Shown here: one piece after another, positions 27,258-35,456 of the stretch
Layout: each line of letters opens with the position of its first letter
Position numbering within the stretch: position 1 is the first letter of the stretch
NCBI RefSeq assembly: GCF_001421715.1
Contig: NZ_LMKP01000012.1
Coordinates: 374,947 to 438,946, forward strand
Length of the DNA stretch: 64,000 bases
Source: Sphingomonas sp. Leaf22
GTDB taxonomy: Bacteria; Pseudomonadota; Alphaproteobacteria; Sphingomonadales; Sphingomonadaceae
Direction: 5' to 3'
Program-made: the position numbers and the translations under genes
Notes under the pieces: model-generated
Database searches by the model: none
What the model saw: the letters and a program-made list of their open reading frames with translations, nothing else
Told to the model about the DNA's origin: nothing

Positions 27258-29653
27258 GCAACCAGAAACTTGCGATACGCCCAGCCGATCGCGATCAGCG
27301 CCGCGCCCAGCCCCATGAACGACAGGATGCGCAGCACGCCCGCCAGCGCGGCGGCATCGATCAGGAAGACCTTGAGCGTGGTGAGGGTCAGCAGCGCAAG
27401 GCCGAAGCGGCGCAGGTCGGCGCTGCCCACCGACAGGCCGCGCCACAGCCACACGATCGCGAGGCCGAGCATCGCCGCCGAATAGCCCCAGTTTTCGGGC
27501 GTCGACACCGGGCCGGTCAGCAGCGTGCCATGGGCAAGCTGGCGGATGGTGGCGAGCGTCGCGGCGAGGGTGAGCAGCGCCGCGATCAGGCTGCGGCGGG
27601 GGAAGTCGCTCAGCCGCCAGACCAGCGCGGCGGCGAAGCCGAGGTGGAGCGTGGCGGCGTTGAGCAGCGGGAGCGGGCCGACCGCCTGTGTGATCCATAC
27701 CGGGTTGAGGCCGAGCAGGTCGTACCAAGTGAGGCGCGCGAGGCCGAGCGTGAGGAAGGCGGTGGCGAGCCTGCGGTGCCGTTGCCACAGCACGGCACCG
27801 ACCAGCAGCGCGAGGTCGGTCAGCAGGACGCGCTCGATGAACCCGTTCGCCTCGAAGGCGGGCAGGGTGGCGATGGCGAAGGGTTGTTTGAGCAGGACAT
27901 AGGTGCCGAGGACGGTCAGCACGATCTCGATCGGCACGATGACCCGGCGGAACGATGCGAACAGCGCCGGCGCGCGCCATGCCGCGGTGAGGATGGCGAT
28001 GCCGGGCAGGAGGATAAGCGTGGCGGCATCGGCGGCGCGCGGCAGATAGGCGTAGGGAAAGACGTCGAAGCCGAGCGACTTGCCGAGCGCGACGCCGATC
28101 TGCGCGATCGGTTCGCTGGCGGCGAGGATCAGCAACAGCCATGGCAGGGCGGCCAGCCGCCCGATCGCGACCGGATCGAGGCGCAGCGTCGCGAGCAGCA
28201 CTCCGCCCGCCGCCAGCGGCGCGAGCGCGAGCCATGGGGCGGGCAGATGGATGGCGAGCAGGATGCCGACTGCCAGCGCGACCGTGGCGATACCCCCGAC
28301 CAGTCCGGCATCACCTGCCCCGCTGCGGTCGCGGTGCCGCCATGCGAGCGCCGCCCCGGCCAATGCGAGCAACAGCCACAGCGCCGGGCGCGCGATCCAT
28401 GGCGTGCAAAGCTGTGTCGCCAGCAGCGGGCCGATGCTGCCGATCAGGGCGACCCTTGCCCAGCCGGCACTGCGCCGCGACAATCCGGCACCGGCCCCCG
28501 CGAAGATCAGCATGGCGAGCGGCACCATCGATTCGGTCGCGTTGCCGTCGTCCTGCACCATCCCGGCGGCGGTCAGCAGGGTGACGAGGATCGCGGCGGT
28601 GATCGCGGCGGGCAGCAGCGCCGCGTCGCGCCATGCGAGGAACAGCGCCGCCGCCGACAGCGTCAGGTAGAAGCCCCATGCCATCGCCGAGAAATCGAGC
28701 ATTGGCGCGATCGCCAGCATCTGGACCAGCGCGGCGAGCAGCGGCGCGGCGCGCAGCCAGCGGCGTTCGATCGCGGCGCGCGGGGCGGCGAGGCTGCCGC
28801 CGATCGCCAGTGTGACGAGGAACGCGCCGATTCCGGCCAGCCGGTCGGGCGGGACCAGCGCGATCAGCAACCCCGCCCAGCCGAACGCGGCAACCAGCGC
28901 GCTCATCGCCAGCCACGCCCAGCCACGCACGATGGCGAGGCTGAGCAGGGCAGCGACGAACAGGCCGAGATAGACCAGCAGCGCACCTATGCCCGCCGCG
29001 TCATAGCCGGCGACCAGCGGCGCCGCGAACCCGCCGACCAGCGCCATCACCGCCGTCGGCGGCCCGTGGCGCAGCGCGAGGAACAGGCCGAGCGCGGTGA
29101 TCGCCAGCATGATCGCGAACCCGGCAAGCGGGTCGACCAGATGATAGAGCGCGGCGGCGAGATAGAGCGTGGCATAGGCCGAGGCGATGCCGGCCCCGGC
29201 CAGCACCTGCGCGATGCGCGGGTCGTCGTGGGTGGCGGGCAGGCGGCGGGCCGCTTCGCTGCCGATCAGCAGGGCGAGCGCGAAGGCGGCGGCGAACGCG
29301 GTGCGGATCGCCGGGGTCAGCCACCCCGCCTCGATCGACAGCCGGACGAGGAAGATGCCGCCGACGACCAGCGCCAGCCCGCCGATCCACACCGGCAGGC
29401 GGCTGCCGACGAGCGTTTCGAAATCGATGCTCGGTATAGTCGATCGCGGCAGCCTTGGGCGGGGCGGCGCGATGCGGGGGCGGACCGCCTCCGGTACTGC
29501 CGGTGCCGCCGCTTCGGGCAGGGCGATCGGCGGCGTGGGGGCGGCCAGTCGTGCCTCCAGCGCCACGACGCGCCGCTGCAACCGGGCCAGCGCGACCGAC
29601 AGGGCGATCACCGCGAGGAGGAGGACTATCGTCACCACCACCGGTTGTGGCAC
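27212..29653 (-). CDS. DUF2339 multi-pass membrane protein
   Basis: About 813 residues if GTG 29653 is the start; GTGs at 29641, 29638 and 29635 are equally possible and no strong ribosome site decides. An N-terminal TM (TIVLLLAVIALSVALARL) and a short coiled coil (RRVVALEARL) precede SIDFETLVGSRLPVWIGGLALVVGGIFLVR, the hallmark start of the DUF2339 domain. More than 20 further hydrophobic helices follow. The family is uncharacterised. It is divergent from the GST gene and ends inside a terminator hairpin. Confidence 0.85.
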   Translation of the reverse strand: MPQPVVVTIVLLLAVIALSVALARLQRRVVALEARLAAPTPPIALPEAAAPAVPEAVRPRIAPPRPRLPRSTIPSIDFETLVGSRLPVWIGGLALVVGGIFLVRLSIEAGWLTPAIRTAFAAAFALALLIGSEAARRLPATHDDPRIAQVLAGAGIASAYATLYLAAALYHLVDPLAGFAIMLAITALGLFLALRHGPPTAVMALVGGFAAPLVAGYDAAGIGALLVYLGLFVAALLSLAIVRGWAWLAMSALVAAFGWAGLLIALVPPDRLAGIGAFLVTLAIGGSLAAPRAAIERRWLRAAPLLAALVQMLAIAPMLDFSAMAWGFYLTLSAAALFLAWRDAALLPAAITAAILVTLLTAAGMVQDDGNATESMVPLAMLIFAGAGAGLSRRSAGWARVALIGSIGPLLATQLCTPWIARPALWLLLALAGAALAWRHRDRSGAGDAGLVGGIATVALAVGILLAIHLPAPWLALAPLAAGGVLLATLRLDPVAIGRLAALPWLLLILAASEPIAQIGVALGKSLGFDVFPYAYLPRAADAATLILLPGIAILTAAWRAPALFASFRRVIVPIEIVLTVLGTYVLLKQPFAIATLPAFEANGFIERVLLTDLALLVGAVLWQRHRRLATAFLTLGLARLTWYDLLGLNPVWITQAVGPLPLLNAATLHLGFAAALVWRLSDFPRRSLIAALLTLAATLATIRQLAHGTLLTGPVSTPENWGYSAAMLGLAIVWLWRGLSVGSADLRRFGLALLTLTTLKVFLIDAAALAGVLRILSFMGLGAALIAIGWAYRKFLVAAPAHSPTPPLTQVS

Positions 29654-29701
29654 AGGCCGGGGGCCGGTGTCGCCCCCTTCGGGGCCAATGGAGACGCACC
29701 C

Positions 29702-30358
29702 ATGAAGATATACGGATCGACCATCTCGCCCTTCGTGCGCAAGGCGGTGGTCTTTGCCGAGGAAAAGCGGCTGGCGGTCGAGCTCGTCCCGACCGCGCCG
29801 GGCGATACCGCGCCGGCGTTCCGCGCGATCAGTCCGTTCGGGCAGATTCCGGCGATGGTCGACGGCGACTACGCCCTGTCCGATTCGAGCGCGATCATCG
29901 CCTATCTGGAGGCGGAACATCCCGAACCAGCGTTGATCCCGGCCGATGCGCGACTGCGCGGCCAAACGATCTGGTTCGACGAAATGGCGGATACGGTGAT
30001 CTTCGCCACGGGCAGGACGATGTTGTTCAATCGGGTGGTCGGGCCGTTGCTGCGCGGGGTGCCGGGCGATGCGGCGGCGGCGGACCGGGCCGAGCGCGAT
30101 CAGTGGCCGCCGATCCTCGCCTATCTGGAACAAGCGGTGACGGGGCGCGACTTTCTGGTCGGGAACGGTTTCACGCTGGCCGATATCGCGGTGACCAGCG
30201 CGCTGGCGAGTTCGCTGCATGCGACCGCGCCGATCGAGGCGGCGGGCCATCCGGAACTGGCGCGCTATCTGGACAGGATGCTGGCGCGGCCAGCCTTTGC
30301 CCGGCGGCTGGCGGCGGAACGCGGTTTTATCGCCAAGGTGCGGAGTAAGGTAGGGTGA
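29702..30358 (+). CDS. Glutathione S-transferase family protein
   Basis: 218 residues from ATG 29702. The thioredoxin-like N-terminal half has STISPFVRKAVVFAEEK, the cis-Pro motif GQIPAMV and the SSAIIAYLE glutathione-binding block near residue 65; an all-helical C-terminal half follows, with FLVGNGFTLADIAVTSAL, the usual N-capping box and Asp. The substrate is unknown. It overlaps the dapF-like gene by four bases (GTGA), suggesting co-translation. Confidence 0.9.
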   Translation: MKIYGSTISPFVRKAVVFAEEKRLAVELVPTAPGDTAPAFRAISPFGQIPAMVDGDYALSDSSAIIAYLEAEHPEPALIPADARLRGQTIWFDEMADTVIFATGRTMLFNRVVGPLLRGVPGDAAAADRAERDQWPPILAYLEQAVTGRDFLVGNGFTLADIAVTSALASSLHATAPIEAAGHPELARYLDRMLARPAFARRLAAERGFIAKVRSKVG

Positions 30359-31308
30359 CGAGGTTTTCGTTTTTGCATTGTCATGGGTCGGGGAATGATT
30401 TTCCGTTGATCGATGCGCGGGGGATCGATCTGTCCGATCAGGAATGGGCGCGGGTGGCGCGGGCGTTGGCGGACCGGCGCGGGGACGTTGGCGGCGATGG
30501 GTTGTTGTTGTTAACTGGCGAAGATCGATCGCATATTTTCGGGATGCGGATGTTCAATCCCGATGGGTCGGAGGCGGAGACGTGCCTGAACGGCCTGCGC
30601 TGTACCGCGCGGCTGGGGTTCGAGGTGACGGACACCGAAGCCGGGCGGGTGCGGCTGAAGGTCAGTGACGCGGAGGCGCGGCGGGTCGCGCCGATCGCGA
30701 CAGGCGTCACCACGATCGAGACGAAGGTCGGACCGGTATCGCTGCTGCCGGCGGACGTCGGGCTGACCGTCGGCGACGCGGCGTTCGTCGAGGCGGCGAT
30801 CCCCGGATTGCCGAGCGAGCGACGCTTCACCGCCGTCGCCATGCCCAACCCGCATCTGGTGGCGTTCGTCGACGCGGTCGACGATGGCGAGCTGGTGATG
30901 CTGGGCGACTGGTGCGAGGCGGGGCCGGCGCTGATCCCGGCGCGGGCCAATGTCAGTTTCGTCGAACTGCGCGAACAGGGGCATGAGCGCGCGCTGTTCG
31001 TGCGGACCTATGAACGCGGTGTCGGGCTGACCAACAGCTGCGGCAGCGCGATGGCGGCATCGACGCTGGCGGCGGCGCGGACCGGACGGATCGGCTGGAG
31101 CGTCGAGACGCGCGTCTTCAACCGGGGCGGCATGGTGCGCGCGACGGCCGAGGTAGGTGATGTCGTGACGATCGCGGGGAATGCGACATTCGCATGGGAC
31201 GGCGAGATCGAGGTCGATCCGGCGACCGGTTCGGTCGGGCCGCTGCGGATCGTGGCGCGGCGCGAGGAGGAGGTTGCGGCTTGGGAGGGAATGTTGGCGG
31301 GGTTGTGA
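30355..31308 (+). CDS. dapF: Diaminopimelate-epimerase-family protein
   Basis: 317 residues from GTG 30355, which overlaps the GST stop. The two catalytic cysteines of the DapF fold are present: C77 in MFNPDGSEAETCLNGLRC and C229 in YERGVGLTNSCGSAM. The first motif is CLNG where DapF normally has CGNG, and the second is CGSA rather than CGTG. The N-terminal HCHGSGNDF also departs from HGLGNDF. It is likely a PLP-independent two-cysteine racemase/epimerase; meso-diaminopimelate formation is the default guess, but a paralogue with another substrate is possible. Confidence 0.75.
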   Translation: MTRFSFLHCHGSGNDFPLIDARGIDLSDQEWARVARALADRRGDVGGDGLLLLTGEDRSHIFGMRMFNPDGSEAETCLNGLRCTARLGFEVTDTEAGRVRLKVSDAEARRVAPIATGVTTIETKVGPVSLLPADVGLTVGDAAFVEAAIPGLPSERRFTAVAMPNPHLVAFVDAVDDGELVMLGDWCEAGPALIPARANVSFVELREQGHERALFVRTYERGVGLTNSCGSAMAASTLAAARTGRIGWSVETRVFNRGGMVRATAEVGDVVTIAGNATFAWDGEIEVDPATGSVGPLRIVARREEEVAAWEGMLAGL

Positions 31309-31714
31309 GTTGGCCACTTCCCGTTCGGTTCGGGCTTGTCGAGAGGGGGTGACCCAGGCGGGTGGGGTTCTCGACGGACGCTTCTCGACAGGCTCGAAGC
31401 CGCTCGAACCGAACGGGGGGGAAGGTCTCGCCTCTCTTGGCCAAATCCCGTGCGAAGTGCCGGTTGCCTTCTGCCGTGCCACCACGCAGGCGGGGGCCAG
31501 GGCCGCCGGCAATAGCCGTCGTTTTGTGCGGCTCTGGACCCCCGCCTACGCGGGGGTACGCCTTCCGGGGTATGTCGCGCTCGAACCGGGTCGTCTGGAC
31601 CCCCGCCTGCGCGTGGGTATGGTCACGCCGAGAAGGAGCGCGGGACGTTCGCAGAGGCCCTCGTCAATCCGACTCTCGCGGAGCGCCTGCCCCGCGAGAT
31701 GGATCGATGCGTGA
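31309..31714. other. Repeat-filled intergenic gap
   Basis: It contains the second family B element (31321-31420, TCTCGACGGACGCTTCTCGAC flanked by TTCGGGCTTGTCGAG and GGCTCGAAGCCGCTCGAAC) and three family A units (31477-31621, cores ACGCAGGCGGGGG, CCCCCGCCTACGCGGGGG and CCCCCGCCTGCGCGTGGG). No gene is seen. Confidence 0.65.
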
Positions 31715-32053
31715 TTATGCCGTCCGCGCCAGCATCGCCGCTTCGACGCTTTGCAGGCCCTCCGCACTCGCGATGGCGAGGTCGAGCGGGCGGCCGCCAA
31801 GGGCGTCGTCATGGTCGTTCAGGAAGGCCATCGCCTTGTCCCGCTCGCCGAAGCGGCGAAAGGCGCTGGTCGCGACCTGGCCCTGACGGCTGGCCTGATC
31901 GGGGGTGAGGCGTACCGTCGTGTATTTGCGCTTGAAGCGCATCGCGCCGGGCTTGCGCGGGGTTTCGGCGGGGGCTTCGGCCACGGCTTCGACGGGAAGT
32001 TCGGCCACGGCGTCGGCGGGCAGGTCGGCCAGCGTGTCGGGGGCGGCGGTCAT
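31715..32053 (-). CDS. MbcA/ParS/Xre (DUF2384)-like protein
   Basis: 112 residues from ATG 32053. After a 35-residue Ala/Pro/Glu-rich leader comes KRKYTTVRLTPDQASRQGQV and then AFRRFGERDKAMAFLNDHDDALGGRPLDLA with a terminal VEAAML. That is the length and pattern of the antitoxin Xre/MbcA/ParS toxin-binding domain. No RES-domain toxin partner is adjacent; the upstream overlapping gene encodes only 56 residues. It could be a solitary DUF2384 regulator. Divergent from the gene transfer agent cluster. Confidence 0.6.
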   Translation of the reverse strand: MTAAPDTLADLPADAVAELPVEAVAEAPAETPRKPGAMRFKRKYTTVRLTPDQASRQGQVATSAFRRFGERDKAMAFLNDHDDALGGRPLDLAIASAEGLQSVEAAMLARTA

Positions 32054-32220
32054 GCTGCCACCATCCGGCCGGAGGCACCGAGGATGCTGCGCACCGTTTC
32101 GATCTTCGTTTCGTAGCAGCGCGCGGTGCCGTCGTGCGACTCGCGCGCCTCGTTCGTGGCGGCAGAGGCCGCGCGCATCAGCGCCACCTGATGGCGGTGC
32201 AGCAAATCGTTGAGGTCCAT
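32050..32220 (-). CDS. 56-residue protein coupled to the DUF2384-like gene
   Basis: It starts at ATG 32220 and ends in a four-base ATGA overlap with the downstream DUF2384-like gene. The sequence is soluble, with HRHQVALMRAASAATNEAR and YETKIETVRSILGASG; helices are likely and there is no membrane segment or known domain. Tight coupling argues that it is real. It might bind its neighbour's product, but it does not resemble a RES toxin in size. Confidence 0.55.
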   Translation of the reverse strand: MDLNDLLHRHQVALMRAASAATNEARESHDGTARCYETKIETVRSILGASGRMVAA

Positions 32221-32348
32221 ATTCGACGCTCCCAACAGCGTAAGCGGAAGCACGCGAGTCTCCCGGTCGCTGGCGCCTACGGACCATCTGCCAACGATAC
32301 ACCCTATATGGGGAGGCGGTGCCGCCGTCGCCATGGTCGATGCAAAAC

Positions 32349-32363
32349 GAACCAGATGGGAAC
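32349..32363. promoter_or_regulatory. Putative LexA (SOS) box upstream of the GTA cluster
   Basis: GAAC-N7-GAAC (GAACCAGATGGGAAC) is the reverse complement of the alphaproteobacterial LexA site GTTC-N7-GTTC. It lies eight bases before a TTGACA (32371-32376) that would serve as the -35 of the GTA operon, and also in front of the divergent DUF2384 pair. One or two such sites are expected by chance in a window this size, so position is the main support. Confidence 0.45.
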
Positions 32364-32370
32364 ATTGCGC

Positions 32371-32399
32371 TTGACATCGTCACGCTCATCTGGCACAAA
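32371..32399 (+). promoter_or_regulatory. Possible promoter of the GTA cluster
   Basis: TTGACA at 32371-32376 is followed, after 17 bases, by a weak CACAAA at 32394-32399, some 80 bases before the terS start. The -35 is consensus but the -10 is poor, so this is tentative. Confidence 0.3.
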
Positions 32400-32479
32400 A
32401 CAGGAACATCGGAAATGGTGGGGATCGGGGCCGGACGGAAACGTCGTCGGCCCCGAATGGCGTCTGGGGGGGTGGGGAT

Positions 32480-32980
32480 ATGGCAACAGGTAGCGTGATC
32501 CGGAGTGCGACGAACCGTCCGCTGCAACGACGACGTGTGGTGCATGGCTGGACCGACGCGCGTCGCGCGGCGTTTCTCGATCAGATTGCCGCCACCTGCA
32601 ACATGGCGGCGGCGTTGGCGGCGGTGGGCATGACCAAGACCGGCCTTTATGCGCTGCGCCGCCGCGATCCGGTGTTCGCCGAGCAGATGCGCAACGCGAT
32701 GCTGGTCGGGTATGAACGGCTGGAAGCCGAATTGCTGCGCAAGGCCGTGGCCGCGTTCGAGGATGGCGACACCGGCGGTACGGACGTGGGGGACGTGATC
32801 GTCGCACCGATGACCGTCGATCAGGCGATGCGGCTGCTCGAACGCTATCAGGTGTCGCAAAAGGGTAGCGGCGGTCCCGGAGTTCGCGAGGCCCGGCATC
32901 GCGCGACGCAGGCCGAAACCGATGCGATGCTGCTGGAACAATTGCGCATCCTGCGCGGCCAGCGTGAGAAACAGGCATGA
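32480..32980 (+). CDS. GTA small terminase-like protein (ORFg1 position)
   Basis: A 166-residue protein. An N-terminal helix-turn-helix-like region (DQIAATCNMAAALAAVGMTKTGLYALRRRDP, about 34-65) is followed by helices and a C-terminal basic, coiled segment (MLLEQLRILRGQREKQA). It sits directly before terL with a four-base overlap. It is probably the DNA-recognition subunit that loads host DNA into capsids. Little sequence conservation is expected, so the call rests on position and the HTH. Confidence 0.7.
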   Translation: MATGSVIRSATNRPLQRRRVVHGWTDARRAAFLDQIAATCNMAAALAAVGMTKTGLYALRRRDPVFAEQMRNAMLVGYERLEAELLRKAVAAFEDGDTGGTDVGDVIVAPMTVDQAMRLLERYQVSQKGSGGPGVREARHRATQAETDAMLLEQLRILRGQREKQA

Positions 32981-34284
32981 TCGCGCGCGATCCGATGATC
33001 GACGAGCTGATCGGCCTGAACGATGCCGATCAGGCGCGGATCGTGTCGCGGCTGACCCCCAGCCGGCGGCTCGAACTGGCGACGCGGTGGAGCGTCTATG
33101 CCCATTCCGGACAGACGGTTGCCGACATTGACTGGACGGTATGGCTGATCCAGGCGGGGCGGGGCTTCGGCAAGACCCGCGCCGGGGCGCAATGGGTATG
33201 CGCGCAGGCGGCGGACCGGCCCGGTCTGCGGATCGCGTTGGTCGGGGCGAACCGTCGCGATGTCGAAACGGTGATGGTGCGGGGACCGGCCGGGCTGCTG
33301 GCGGTCGGACGACATTATGGCACCGTCCACTATCGGCCATCGCACGGCATGGTCGAGTTCGGGTCGGGCGCGCAGGCGTTCGTCTATGCCGCCGAAAGCC
33401 CGGACGGGCTGCGCGGGCCGGAGCATCATATCGCGTGGTGCGACGAGCTGGCGAAATGGCGCAATGCCGATGCGACCTGGGACAATCTGATGATGGGGAT
33501 GCGGGTGGGGGAGCGGCCGCAGACGCTGGTCACGACCACGCCCCGCCTGATCCCGCTGCTGCGGCGCATCCGGGCGATGCCGGGGGTGCGGATCACGGGC
33601 GGACGGTCGCGCGACAACCGGCATCTGGCCGAAAGTTACTTCGCACAGATCGAGGGCAGCTATGCGGGCACAAGGCTGGGGCGGCAGGAGCTGGACGGCG
33701 AACTGATCGAGGAGGTGGCGGGCGCGCTGTGGCAGCGGTCGCTGATCGAGACGCAGCGGGTGGCGATGCCGCCGACGCTGGTGCGGGTGGTGGTCGGGGT
33801 CGATCCGCCGGCGGGGGTCGATGGCGATGCGTGCGGGATCGTCGCGGTCGGGCTGGGCGAGGATGGCCATGGCTATGTGCTGGCCGATGCGAGCGTGCAG
33901 GGCCTGTCGCCCGAGGGCTGGGCGGGCGCCGTCGCGGCGTGCGCGGCGCGGCATGGGGCCGACCGGGTGGTGGCGGAATCGAACCAGGGCGGGGCGATGG
34001 TCGCCAGCGTGCTGCGCGCGGCGGATGCCGGGCTGCCGGTGACGTTGGTCCACGCATCGCGGGGCAAGGCGGCGCGGGCCGAGCCGATCGTGGCACTGTA
34101 CGAACATGGCCGGGCGTTCCATGTCGGCGCGTTCCCGGCGCTGGAGGACGAATTGTGCGGGCTGATCGCCGGGGGCGGCTATCAGGGGCCGGGGCGGTCG
34201 CCCGACCGCGCCGATGCGCTGGTGTGGGCGATGCAGGAGTTGATGTTCGGGCGGCGTGGGGTCGCGACGGTGCGGGTGTTGTGA
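32977..34284 (+). CDS. terL: GTA large terminase (DNA packaging ATPase-nuclease)
   Basis: A 435-residue protein. ATPase motifs: Walker A QAGRGFGKTRAG (residues about 59-70), Walker B HIAWCDELAKW, and the coupling motif TLVTTTPR. The RNaseH-like nuclease domain starts at VVVGVDPPAGVDGDACGI, with further acidic residues at VVAESNQGG and the final DRADALVWAMQELM. It drives packaging of host DNA into GTA particles. The start overlaps the small terminase stop. Confidence 0.93.
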   Translation: MIARDPMIDELIGLNDADQARIVSRLTPSRRLELATRWSVYAHSGQTVADIDWTVWLIQAGRGFGKTRAGAQWVCAQAADRPGLRIALVGANRRDVETVMVRGPAGLLAVGRHYGTVHYRPSHGMVEFGSGAQAFVYAAESPDGLRGPEHHIAWCDELAKWRNADATWDNLMMGMRVGERPQTLVTTTPRLIPLLRRIRAMPGVRITGGRSRDNRHLAESYFAQIEGSYAGTRLGRQELDGELIEEVAGALWQRSLIETQRVAMPPTLVRVVVGVDPPAGVDGDACGIVAVGLGEDGHGYVLADASVQGLSPEGWAGAVAACAARHGADRVVAESNQGGAMVASVLRAADAGLPVTLVHASRGKAARAEPIVALYEHGRAFHVGAFPALEDELCGLIAGGGYQGPGRSPDRADALVWAMQELMFGRRGVATVRVL

Positions 34285-34360
34285 GGGAACATTGATCGCA
34301 ACCGTCGCGTAATTACTTCATGGCATGACGTGGTCGTTGCGATGACGGGCGATTTGAGCG

Positions 34361-34558
34361 ATGAAGAAGGCGATGCGAATTACCCCTGCCCGGACCGGTA
34401 GATCCCTGTTGGATGGCGCGATGCGAATCATCGTTCCGCCGCGCATGGAAAAGACCTGGTCGTCGCTGGAACAGGGATCGGTCCTGTCCGATTGGCAGGC
34501 GGTGGGCGATGATCTGCGCCGGTCGATGAAGCATAAGGGCGATCGCGCCATTGGGTGA
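34361..34558 (+). CDS. Small hypothetical protein between terL and the DUF2335 gene
   Basis: Up to 65 residues, basic N-terminus, then a hydrophobic-acidic mix ending in SVLSDWQAVGDDLRRSM. No domain is recognised and no membrane segment. Its stop overlaps the possible TTG start of the next gene by eight bases. No strong ribosome site precedes it. It has no counterpart in the RcGTA order. It may be real, or a chance frame in high-GC DNA. Confidence 0.35.
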   Translation: MKKAMRITPARTGRSLLDGAMRIIVPPRMEKTWSSLEQGSVLSDWQAVGDDLRRSMKHKGDRAIG

Positions 34559-35060
34559 CGGTCCACGGCCGGACGACCCCGACAGACGGAACGATCGGGC
34601 GATCGTTCCCGACCGCAACAGCATGGAGGAAGAAGCCGCCGAACGGGTAGAGGCGATCCTCGAACCGTTCGAACCCGACGTCCGGCGCGAGATCGTCGAG
34701 CGGACGATGCTCGTCCATCAAGGACCGCTGCCACCGGCCAGCCTGCTGCGTGATTACGATGCGGTCGTGCCGGGGCTGGCACGCGAGATCGCCGATGGTG
34801 CGGCGGAAGAGCGGCGTTTTCGCCACGCGATGATCCGGCGGACGGGAACGCAGGAGTTCGTTCTGAACATCGCCGGTCTGGCGGCAATGCTGATCGCGTT
34901 GGTCATGATGCTGGGCATCGTCGCCTATATGGTGGCGAGCGGCGCGGCCGAGGCGGGTGCGGCGCTGGGCGGGGCGATCATCGTCGGGGTGACGGTGGCC
35001 TTGTCGAATTATCGCAAGACGCAGGTGACGCGCGAGACGGTGGACAAGCCGGAGGAATAG
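34551..35060 (+). CDS. DUF2335-like membrane protein
   Basis: 169 residues from TTG 34551, or 145 from ATG 34623; neither start has a good ribosome site. The block GPLPPASLLRDYDAVVPGLAREIADGAAEERRFRH is the DUF2335 pattern. Two hydrophobic helices follow (LNIAGLAAMLIALVMMLGIVAYMVA and GAALGGAIIVGVTVAL), giving a hairpin-anchored membrane protein with the N-terminus in the cytoplasm. It is an insertion in the GTA order; any role in GTA assembly or release is inference. Confidence 0.65.
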   Translation: MGDGPRPDDPDRRNDRAIVPDRNSMEEEAAERVEAILEPFEPDVRREIVERTMLVHQGPLPPASLLRDYDAVVPGLAREIADGAAEERRFRHAMIRRTGTQEFVLNIAGLAAMLIALVMMLGIVAYMVASGAAEAGAALGGAIIVGVTVALSNYRKTQVTRETVDKPEE

Positions 35061-35456
35061 CGGCGTTCGCTGGGGTACGGCGAGCGCGTTTCGCGACCGC
35101 CTCTGGCTTTCGCCAGACCATTGCGACCACTTTTCCGTACCCCGGCGAAGGCCGGGGCCCAGTTGGGGGACGTTCGTACCTTATGGAAAAGCCTTGCCAA
35201 CTGGACCCCGGTCTTCGCCGGGGTACGATGGAGTAGAGATTGAAGGCCCGACTTCCGCAAAGGTTTCACTTTTGCGGGGCGGATGTTTCGGGGGCCGGTT
35301 CAGTGTCGGCATGAGCGAGCCTTTGGCTCGCGCGCTGCGCGCCTACCCCTCTCCCAGCTTCGACTAGGCCTTTGCTTCGCAAAGACCAAGTCTGCGCATC
35401 CCTCTCCCCTTGGCAGGGGAGAGGGAGGCATCGGTTTCGGTTTCAGGAGAATCGAC
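35061..35456. other. Repeat-filled gap between the DUF2335 gene and the portal gene
   Basis: It holds a complete 90-bp REP-like doublet (35137-35226; unit GTACCCCGGCGAAGGCCGGG and its inverted partner) and a second repeat-like stretch near 35345-35430, with TCTCCC and GGGAGA arms around TGCTTCGCAAAG. It is the largest gap within the GTA cluster and may hold an internal promoter. No coding sequence is seen. Confidence 0.65.

Noticed and set aside
27002..29701. 900-residue plus-strand frame before the GST
   Set aside because: Low-complexity Arg/Gln/Asp-rich sequence with no domain; it is the antisense shadow of DUF2339. Only the last 218 residues (GST) are real.
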